The notes beneath the pieces were generated by a model. That model made no database searches and was not told where the DNA came from. It was given only the letters and a program-made list of their open reading frames with translations. The position numbers and the translations under genes were made by a program. Positions 58,615 through 64,000 of a stretch of 64,000 bases of DNA are shown piece after piece. Source of the stretch: Dehalococcoidia bacterium (GTDB lineage: Bacteria > Chloroflexota > Dehalococcoidia > UBA2979); assembly GCA_023228825.1 (NCBI GenBank), contig JALOAL010000012.1, forward strand, positions 23,170 through 87,169, written 5' to 3'. Positions within the stretch are counted from its first letter, which is position 1, and every line of letters begins with the position of its first letter.

Positions 58615-59070
58615 TTGACGACCTCAACCTCCTCGACCTCCTCGACCGCCGCCGTTGCTGCGACGACGAGCGTGCTCTCGGGCCGGGCGGTGTCGGCCCG
58701 GCGGGTGCTGGTGACGCTGACCGGCATCTTCATGCTGGGGCTGCTGGCGCAGGCCTACCTCGCCGGCGCCTTCCTGATGTGGGACGGCGACTTCCTGACC
58801 GTCCACGAGGCGCTGGGCTGGTCGATGACGTACTGGCCATTCCTGATGCTGGTGGCGGCCCTGTTCAGCAAGTTGGACCGGCGCTGGTGGGTGTTCTTCG
58901 TGGTCACCGTCGTGCTGGTGCATATTCAGCCGCTGTTCGTCTTCCTGGACCGGGAGGCCATGGGCTGGGCTCGCGCGCTGCACCCGTTGAACGGCGTGGT
59001 CCTCGTTCTGCTCACGCACGGCCTGATGCGAGGTGCGCGTCCTCCTCGCGCGTCCGAGGGCGAGCGCTAG
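58615..59070 (+). CDS. Four-helix membrane protein of unknown function (DUF6220-like)
   Basis: After a Thr/Ser-rich start the 151-residue protein has four hydrophobic helices (VLVTLTGIFMLGLLAQAYLAGAFL in parts; SMTYWPFLMLVAALFS; WWVFFVVTVVLVHIQPLFVFL in parts; PLNGVVLVLLTHGLM) with several conserved-looking histidines (VHEALGW, VHIQP, LHPLNG). Histidines in helices suggest haem or metal binding; I have no firm family beyond a DUF6220-like pattern. The start is TTG 58615 behind AGGAGG at six bases. Its pairing with the cupredoxin hints at electron transfer. Confidence 0.75.
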   Translation: MTTSTSSTSSTAAVAATTSVLSGRAVSARRVLVTLTGIFMLGLLAQAYLAGAFLMWDGDFLTVHEALGWSMTYWPFLMLVAALFSKLDRRWWVFFVVTVVLVHIQPLFVFLDREAMGWARALHPLNGVVLVLLTHGLMRGARPPRASEGER

Positions 59071-59103
59071 GGTCCCGGGCGGACGACGGGGCATGGCCCG
59101 CCG

Positions 59104-60408
59104 TCAGGCGCAGACGCGCCGGACGATGTCGTAGGTGAGTTCGCAGCCCAGGTTCAGGTTTTCGATGGTGATGAACTCGTCGTTGCCGTGGAACGTGCGG
59201 TTCTCCTCGCTGCTGAAGATCGCCGGGATGAAGCCGTAGGCGGCCACGCCTCGGGCGCGCAGGTAGCGGCTGTCCGTGATGCCGATGGTCATGGAGGGCG
59301 TCACGACCGCGTCCTCCATCGCCGCGTGCACGCTGGCCTCGATGGCGTGGAACAACTCCGTGTCCCACGGCACCTGCGGTTGCTGTACCGGCGTCCGCCC
59401 CGAGGTGAAGGCGACGCTGATCGAGGGGTCGTCGACCACCCGCTCCACCTCGCGTCGCCACTGCTCCGGGTCCTGGCCGGGGAGCAGGCGGCAGTCCAGG
59501 TTCGCCTCGCTCCTGGCGGGGAGCACGTTCGTCTTGACGCCTGCGCGCACCACCGTGACGTTCAGCGTGTTCATGAACATCGGCCGCATGCCGTTGCGCG
59601 CGCGGATCTGCGCCTCCAGCACGGCGTCGCCCCCGCCCTCGAATACCCCCGCCGCCACCATGCGTTCAAGGTAGGCGCGGGTATCCGGGATGTACGTGAC
59701 GCCTCGGTTCCACTCGTCCAGGCGGACCAGGGCGCGGGCCAGGCGGACCATGGAGTTGTCGTTGTGGAAGAAGGAGCCATGGCCGGGCTGGCCCACGGCC
59801 GTCAGCGTGAGCCCGGCGCCGAACTTTTCGTTGGTGGCCACGTTGAACATGGTGCGGCCGTTGGTCGTGCGACCTGAGCCGCCCTCGTTCAGGGCGAACT
59901 CCACGTCCACTACGTCTGGCCGGTGTTCGCATAGGTAGCCCATGCCCAGCGCCCCGCCTGCCTCCTCGTCCGGCACGCCCACGAAGACCACGTCCCGCTT
60001 GAGCGGCGTCCGGAGGCGCTTGAGCAGCAGCATGGTGACCACCTGCATGACGCCGCAGGACTTCATGTCCATGGCGCCGCGGCCGTAGATGCGTCCGTCC
60101 TCCACCACGCCCTCGAACGGCGGCTTCGTCCAGAACTCCGCCTCCACCGGCACCACGTCCAGGTGGTTGCCCAGCATGAGTCCGCGCTTGCTCCCGTCCC
60201 CCGCCAGCCGCCCCACCACCACCTCGCGGCCCGGAGCGGTCTCGATGTACTCCACGGGGATGCCCTCCGCCGCCATCAACGCGCCGAGGTAGCGCGCGGC
60301 GGGCGCCTCGTTGCCCGGCGGGTTGGTGGTGTCGATGCGGAGATACGCGCGCAGGATCTCCAGCGCCTCCGCATGCACCGCCGGCCAGTCGATCGCCCTC
60401 GTGGTCAT
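59104..60408 (-). CDS. M20-family metallopeptidase (paralogue of 39137-40477)
   Basis: The 434-residue protein has LGNHLDVVPVE, YGRGAMDMKSCGVMQ, VPDEEAGGALGMGY, GQPGHGSFFHND and FHGNDEFITIENLNLGCELTYDIVRRVCA (in parts), the complete zinc set of M20 enzymes. It shares the whole layout and the C-terminal GCELTY motif with the gene at 39137, so the pair are paralogues. The start at 60408 fits; a longer frame to 60540 adds no domain. Likely a dipeptidase or acylase in the cytoplasm. Confidence 0.9.
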   Translation of the reverse strand: MTTRAIDWPAVHAEALEILRAYLRIDTTNPPGNEAPAARYLGALMAAEGIPVEYIETAPGREVVVGRLAGDGSKRGLMLGNHLDVVPVEAEFWTKPPFEGVVEDGRIYGRGAMDMKSCGVMQVVTMLLLKRLRTPLKRDVVFVGVPDEEAGGALGMGYLCEHRPDVVDVEFALNEGGSGRTTNGRTMFNVATNEKFGAGLTLTAVGQPGHGSFFHNDNSMVRLARALVRLDEWNRGVTYIPDTRAYLERMVAAGVFEGGGDAVLEAQIRARNGMRPMFMNTLNVTVVRAGVKTNVLPARSEANLDCRLLPGQDPEQWRREVERVVDDPSISVAFTSGRTPVQQPQVPWDTELFHAIEASVHAAMEDAVVTPSMTIGITDSRYLRARGVAAYGFIPAIFSSEENRTFHGNDEFITIENLNLGCELTYDIVRRVCA

Positions 60409-60555
60409 CGGTCGCCCTCCCGTGCTTGCGCGCGTGCATGGTAGCGAGGCGTACGGAGGGGGAGGGCCCGCCCTTCTCGTCACGGCTCGCTCTGCGGTAC
60501 CGCTGTACCACCCGCGCCGCCAGTTCTCGTACCGCCCCACGCGTCATGCTGCCTC

Positions 60556-60624
60556 CTCGGTCTGGTAACCGAGTTTTGAGGCATCACCCTGACTTCGGTA
60601 ACAGTTCTTATGAGGCAACTCGGT
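60556..60624. promoter_or_regulatory. Structured region upstream of tRNA-Ala
   Basis: CTCGGT (60556-60561) pairs with ACCGAG (60568-60573), followed by TTTT. ACCGAGTT (60568-60575) is also complementary to AACTCGGT (60617-60624), so two exclusive folds are possible. GAGGCA is repeated. The segment is A+T-richer than its surroundings and has no gene. Confidence 0.45.
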
Positions 60625-60650
60625 GGTAGACCCAGACCAGCGCCGATCCG

Positions 60651-60656
60651 TACACT
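60651..60656 (+). promoter_or_regulatory. -10 element of the tRNA-Ala gene
   Basis: TACACT lies 32 bases before the mature tRNA, which would give a 5' leader of about 25 bases. The -35 is poorly matched. Confidence 0.45.
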
Positions 60657-60687
60657 GGAAGACGGCGGACTACCGCCATTCCCCCGT

Positions 60688-60763
60688 GGGGCCGTAGCTC
60701 AGCTGGGAGAGCGCGACACTGGCAGTGTCGAGGTCAGGGGTTCGATCCCCCTCGGCTCCACCA
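60688..60763 (+). tRNA. tRNA-Ala (anticodon GGC)
   Basis: All four arms fold: acceptor GGGGCCG/CGGCTCC, D arm GCTC...GAGC, anticodon arm CGACA/TGTCG with loop CTGGCAG (anticodon GGC) and T arm AGGGG-TTCGATC-CCCCT. The G3-U70 pair, the alanine identity element, is present. CCA is encoded. The gene is 76 bases long. Confidence 0.97.
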
Positions 60764-60780
60764 CTCCGAACCGAACTCAG

Positions 60781-60802
60781 ACGCCCGCCTTCCGGCGGGC
60801 GT
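60781..60802 (+). terminator. Hairpin terminator after tRNA-Ala
   Basis: ACGCCCGCC (60781-60789) and GGCGGGCGT (60794-60802) form a perfect nine-pair stem with loop TTCC, followed by TGT, 17 bases after the tRNA. Confidence 0.8.
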
Positions 60803-60846
60803 TGTCGTGGCCCCACCCCCCTCGCATCCCTCCCCCGTCGCCACTA

Positions 60847-60864
60847 CAGTGTGCGCGCACACTG
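60847..60864. promoter_or_regulatory. Perfect 18-base palindrome upstream of the SDR gene
   Basis: CAGTGTGCGCGCACACTG is its own reverse complement without mismatch, 117 bases before ATG 60981. This is the form of an operator for a TetR-type dimer. Confidence 0.55.
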
Positions 60865-60980
60865 ACAGGCTGTACGCCACCGAGACCGGCGCGCGCTCCC
60901 GCCGCCCGAGGACTCCCGTCCTCCCGGGCTTCCGGGGCAGACCCGGCTCCGAGGCAAGAGCGAGCAGGAGAGGGCATCAC

Positions 60981-61901
60981 ATGACACTGGACTTCGAAGG
61001 ACGCGTCGCCATTATCACCGGCGCGGGGCACGGACTTGGGCGCTCGTACGCCCTCGAACTGGCGCGACGCGGCGCGAAGGTGCTGGTCAACGACCTGGGC
61101 GGCGACCCCATGGGCCAGGGTGCGGACGCCGCCGCCGCCAACAAGGTCGTCGAGGAGATCAAGGCGATGGGGGGAGACGCCATCTCCAACCTCGGATCTG
61201 TCGCCGACTTCGAGAACGGCATGGAGATGGTGCGCCAGTGCATGGACCGCTGGGGCCGCCTGGACATCGTGATCTGCAACGCCGGCATCCTGCGCGACAA
61301 GGCCTTCCACAACATCACCGAGGAAGACTGGGACATCATCTTCGACGTCCACGTGAAGGGGACCTACAACGTCCTGCACCACGCGTGGCCCGTCTTCCGC
61401 CAGCAGGGCTACGGCCGCGTGGTGATGACCTCGTCGTCCTCCGGCATCTGGGGCAACTTCGGCCAGGCCAACTACGGCGCCGCCAAGACGGCGATGCTGG
61501 GCCTGATGAACGTCCTGAAGCAGGAAGGCCTGAAGTACAACATCAACGTGAATACGTTGATGCCGGTCGCCGGCACGCGCCTGACCGCCACCGTCATGAA
61601 GCCCGAGATGGTGGAGGCGATGAAGCCGGAGTACGTCACCCCGGCCGTCGTCTACATGGCCTCCGAGGACTGCGAGGACTCCGGCCTCCTCATCGAGGCC
61701 GGCGCCGGCAACTTCAACCGCGCCGCCGTCGTGAAGGGCCCCGGCATCCGCCCCGGCCTGGGCGACCCCAAGTCCGTGGAGTGGGTGCAGGAGAACTGGG
61801 CCCAGATCACGTCCCTGGAGGACGCCCCCGCCATGTGGAACGGCCGCCAGACGGTCGAGGAGTTCCTGAAGGAGCGCGCCCAGGCAAAGTCGCAGGAGTA
61901 G
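60981..61901 (+). CDS. Short-chain dehydrogenase/reductase, multifunctional-enzyme-2-like
   Basis: The 306-residue protein has the NAD(P) site ITGAGHGLGRSYALELA, NNAG replaced by CNAGILRDKAF, and the catalytic Tyr-x3-Lys in NYGAAKTAM near residue 164 with the serine in TSSSSGI. The sequence VLVNDLGGDPMGQG after strand 2 is typical of the 3-hydroxyacyl-CoA dehydrogenase domain of peroxisomal-type MFE-2 and its bacterial relatives. It probably oxidises 3-hydroxyacyl-CoA. AGGAGAGGG precedes the ATG. A palindrome upstream suggests repression. It ends before a strong terminator. Confidence 0.88.
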   Translation: MTLDFEGRVAIITGAGHGLGRSYALELARRGAKVLVNDLGGDPMGQGADAAAANKVVEEIKAMGGDAISNLGSVADFENGMEMVRQCMDRWGRLDIVICNAGILRDKAFHNITEEDWDIIFDVHVKGTYNVLHHAWPVFRQQGYGRVVMTSSSSGIWGNFGQANYGAAKTAMLGLMNVLKQEGLKYNINVNTLMPVAGTRLTATVMKPEMVEAMKPEYVTPAVVYMASEDCEDSGLLIEAGAGNFNRAAVVKGPGIRPGLGDPKSVEWVQENWAQITSLEDAPAMWNGRQTVEEFLKERAQAKSQE

Positions 61902-61941
61902 CCCTCGGCAGCCTCGGCACGCCTCGTACTTGCGAGACGCG

Positions 61942-61970
61942 ACAGCCCCCCGGTGACGGGGGGCTGTTTG
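61942..61970 (+). terminator. Rho-independent terminator after the SDR gene
   Basis: ACAGCCCCCC (61942-61951) pairs perfectly with GGGGGGCTGT (61958-61967), loop GGTGAC, followed by TTG. It lies 41 bases after the SDR stop and close to the end of the convergent GHKL gene. Confidence 0.85.
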
Positions 61971-61996
61971 TGTGTTCGGGGGCAGCCACTTCCGAT

Positions 61997-63826
61997 TCAG
62001 GCGTTCGAGCCAAGTCGTGTGGCGAGCGCACGCCGAAGGGCCACGTCCACGTGGTATCTCTGCATGACCGCGCTCGTGAGAGCCTCTGCTGACAGGGCCT
62101 GGTCGATACTTTGGAGACTCCACTCCTTGCTACTCCTCAAAGCTTGGACGCCGATTACCGTTTCGACCAGGCTCTGCTCGAACCACTGACGCACCTCGTC
62201 CTCGATGACGTCTCGGGAACCAGGGACTCCGTCGTATTGCAATTCCCAACGCACGATCATGTCTTCGAACACTCGAAAGTCTCGATTGATCAGCAGCTGA
62301 TTCTGCTCTGGAAGGTACTTTGCGGCCCGATCCTCGATGTCGCCAGGAGTACGGGTTCCGTCAGTGACGGATACCCACAGCGCCTTCGGATATGGATCAG
62401 GCTTCGCCTCCTTCGCCGGCACGCCGTCCTTCGACAAGTACAACGAGTGCAGGTCCCCCTCACGAGTACTCGATCCGCCGGGGGGATCGGGAGGGCTACC
62501 ATCTTCGCCAGCACCGGATCCTCCGTCAGACTTGCCCGTCCCACCTGTGCCGGCAGATCCGGAACTGCCCGAGGTAGTTGCTGGGTCGGCGAGACGATCC
62601 CCACCGGGCACTGTCCGATAGCGGCTGACTCTGAAGAGGTCGCTGATTTGCTTCAGCCGCTCCCTAATCGACTTCTCGTGATCCGGAGACTTTGATTGCG
62701 CTGCGACCCTTGCGATGAGATCGGTGATCTCGGCCGGCAAGCGTGCTCTGAACTCCGCAGCCCAGTCAGCCCAAGGCAGCGGCTCGCTGTTCGCCAGCAG
62801 GTGCGTACGAGCCGTATTAGTCGTGAGGCGTACTTCCTTGGATGGCTGCGGTGCGATGTACAAGACGACGCGTTGCGCCCCTAAGACCACCCCGAAATGC
62901 TGGAGGCGAGCCGTCCCGGATCGGGCCTCCTGGAGTTCATACAGCTCGTCCTGGTAGAGGGCAGCGATGTGTCCGCTGGATGCGGTGATGCCGGAGTTCT
63001 GTGTTATGGCGCCTTCGTCTTTCAGTACCCACCAGTGAGCAATTGCCCCGGTCAGTTGCACCTGGCCGCTGGACTCGGAGTGGGCGGCAAGATACTCGGC
63101 CTGCCCGTTGACGCGCCTAAGGAGGTTGCGGTCGACGTCGCTCCTGAGATGTTCCCACCCCTCACGTGCCCGGACGACCACTCCATCCGGGAAGCGGAAG
63201 TACCGAGTGTTCAGATAGCGAGCGATCCACCTGGAAGGGGTACGCACGCCGGCTGGTGCTGCCACCGTATTCGCGTCGTCACTTTGACCGAGCAAAACGA
63301 CCATCGTCCCATGCTGATCGATCAGAGCGGGTCGGACATCCTCGGCGACTGGTCCCCAATGGTCGTACGTGTCCTCGTCCTGCTTGATTTGCTTGAGACC
63401 GTACGCGCCGGTGTTCGGTTCCCTCCACAGGTGGATCATCGAGCCGGCGCCATCGCGCCACGATAGATAGACGAGCCCCCGATGGTTACGAGTCGCCGCC
63501 GCTATCTTGGCCCCGACTCCATAGTTCTTGTCGAAAGATTGGGTGCCTCCTGACGCCGAGAGCGTGTTGATGTAGTGCACCATATCGGGGCCGGCCATGC
63601 CATCACCGGTGTCAGTGATGCACAGCTTATAGACGCCGGTTTCGTCAAATTGATTCCACTCGACGTCCCATACGATCTCGCCCGGGGTTCCCGCCCGAGC
63701 GATTGCTTCGATGCTGTTCTGTGTTAACTCCCGGATGTACTGGAGCGGATGGCAATCCTCACCAAGCCGATCCAGCAGGAAGCCGGTATTGTCAACCTTC
63801 AGCGGAAGTGTGTGTCCACCGACCAT
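61997..63826 (-). CDS. GHKL (Hsp90/MutL/MORC-like) ATPase of an accessory segment
   Basis: The 609-residue protein begins with a GHKL ATP-binding domain: N-box YIRELTQNSIEAI near residue 30-42, G1 DTGDGMAG near 74 and G2 NYGVGAKIAAA near 102. A transducer-like middle region follows, then a Gly/Ser/Pro linker (about residues 430-470) and a charged helical C-terminal part. This layout resembles MORC/MutL-type or Hsp90-like proteins found in bacterial defence and chromatin-like systems, but no nuclease or partner is in view. Its G+C content and codon use are clearly lower than in the rest, and it contains four AGCT sites while the preceding 61.9 kb has almost none: good signs of transfer. AGGAGGGA precedes the ATG by four bases. 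Confidence 0.75.
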   Translation of the reverse strand: MVGGHTLPLKVDNTGFLLDRLGEDCHPLQYIRELTQNSIEAIARAGTPGEIVWDVEWNQFDETGVYKLCITDTGDGMAGPDMVHYINTLSASGGTQSFDKNYGVGAKIAAATRNHRGLVYLSWRDGAGSMIHLWREPNTGAYGLKQIKQDEDTYDHWGPVAEDVRPALIDQHGTMVVLLGQSDDANTVAAPAGVRTPSRWIARYLNTRYFRFPDGVVVRAREGWEHLRSDVDRNLLRRVNGQAEYLAAHSESSGQVQLTGAIAHWWVLKDEGAITQNSGITASSGHIAALYQDELYELQEARSGTARLQHFGVVLGAQRVVLYIAPQPSKEVRLTTNTARTHLLANSEPLPWADWAAEFRARLPAEITDLIARVAAQSKSPDHEKSIRERLKQISDLFRVSRYRTVPGGDRLADPATTSGSSGSAGTGGTGKSDGGSGAGEDGSPPDPPGGSSTREGDLHSLYLSKDGVPAKEAKPDPYPKALWVSVTDGTRTPGDIEDRAAKYLPEQNQLLINRDFRVFEDMIVRWELQYDGVPGSRDVIEDEVRQWFEQSLVETVIGVQALRSSKEWSLQSIDQALSAEALTSAVMQRYHVDVALRRALATRLGSNA

Positions 63827-63877
63827 CAGTCCCTCCTGCGAATGGGCCTGACTCTACCCAATAATGGAGAGTATATG

Positions 63878-64000
63878 TGAGCCTGACCCGGTTTCCCGGA
63901 CACCTAGACTGTGGCGATTTGGTCGCCCAGGGAGGAGTCCGAGATGGCTACCAGGTACCCACCCGAGTTCCGGAGGCGGGCGGTTGAGCTCGCGCGGCTG
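63878..64000 (+). mobile_element. Left end of an IS3-family insertion sequence (truncated by window end)
   Basis: A terminal-repeat-like TGAGCCTGACCCGG begins at about 63878 and continues with the GGTTTCCCGGACACC pattern seen in IS3-type ends, followed 40 bases later by an OrfA start. Only the left end is in the window, so the repeat cannot be checked against its partner. Confidence 0.7.
63944..64000 (+). CDS. IS3-family transposase OrfA, N-terminal fragment
   Basis: Nineteen codons starting at ATG 63944 read MATRYPPEFRRRAVELARL, the standard N-terminus of IS3-type OrfA (HTH_Tnp_1). GGGAGGAG is seven bases upstream. The gene runs off the window. OrfA binds the IS ends and, fused with OrfB by frameshifting, makes the active transposase. 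Confidence 0.85.
   Translation, partial: MATRYPPEFRRRAVELARL

Noticed and set aside
1..64000. CRISPR array, prophage or conjugative module
   Set aside because: No regularly spaced repeats, integrase, phage structural or conjugation genes were seen; the only mobile sequence is the IS3-like end at the right edge.

Overview
The window is a G+C-rich (about 70%) bacterial chromosome segment, densely packed with genes that often overlap by ATGA or GTGA. The gene set suggests a heterotrophic, menaquinone-respiring bacterium. It has the classical menaquinone pathway, an F420-type luciferase-like oxidoreductase, many crotonase, CoA-transferase and hotdog enzymes, M20/M28/M3 peptidases and amidohydrolases. 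The coiled-coil protein next to the probable coaD tail is a pairing I know from Chloroflexota and Firmicutes. My best guess is Chloroflexota (Dehalococcoidia-like), held with low to moderate confidence; no rRNA or marker gene settles it.

Layout. 1-6.8 kb: coaD tail, coiled-coil protein, CapA-like lipoprotein, phosphotriesterase-like hydrolase, M28 peptidase, secreted matrixin-like protease, DUF983 protein. 6.9-14.6 kb: a menFDHACE operon (menB not present). 14.7-16.3 kb: an unknown protein and a metallo-beta-lactamase-fold hydrolase. 16.5-20.2 kb: an asymmetric heterodimeric ABC exporter. 20.4-22.9 kb: a PHP-hotdog fusion with a MaoC-like partner, and a DsbA-family oxidoreductase. 23-28 kb: three crotonases, a CaiB-type CoA-transferase, a nitroreductase and three related, previously unlabelled microproteins. 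28.3-43.7 kb: serine hydrolase, alcohol dehydrogenase, RNase D, GNAT, LLM oxidoreductase, two MFS exporters, amidohydrolase, M20 peptidase, PEBP-like protein and a PanE/quinone oxidoreductase/RraA-like cluster. 43.8-48.2 kb: an ABC transporter operon led by a 44-residue peptide, HxlR and TetR regulators, a LiaF-like protein. 48.2-60.4 kb: P450, M3 oligopeptidase, a lipoprotein hydrolase lacking its nucleophile, leuS with a leucine-rich leader peptide, a PQQ-type dehydrogenase, an FAD oxidoreductase, a cupredoxin and a second M20 peptidase. 60.4-61.97 kb: tRNA-Ala(GGC) and an SDR dehydrogenase. From about 62 kb onward is an accessory segment with a GHKL ATPase and the left end of an IS3-like element.

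Three signals stand out. First, the tetranucleotide AGCT is almost missing from the first 61.9 kb (one ordinary site plus two inside the tRNA) but has normal frequency in the last 2 kb; this points to strong selection against AGCT in the host and marks the GHKL/IS segment as foreign. Second, leuS is preceded by a 22-codon leader peptide whose leucine codons are perfectly complementary to the leuS ribosome-binding site, a ready-made translational attenuator. Third, three 36-41-residue basic microproteins share a layout, sit on the same strand and each or nearly each has its own hairpin terminator.

Recurring expression signals include -10 hexamers of the type TAnACT/GATACT placed 6-8 bases before a start codon (leaderless mRNAs) and three genes whose only sensible start is a CTG behind a good Shine-Dalgarno sequence.
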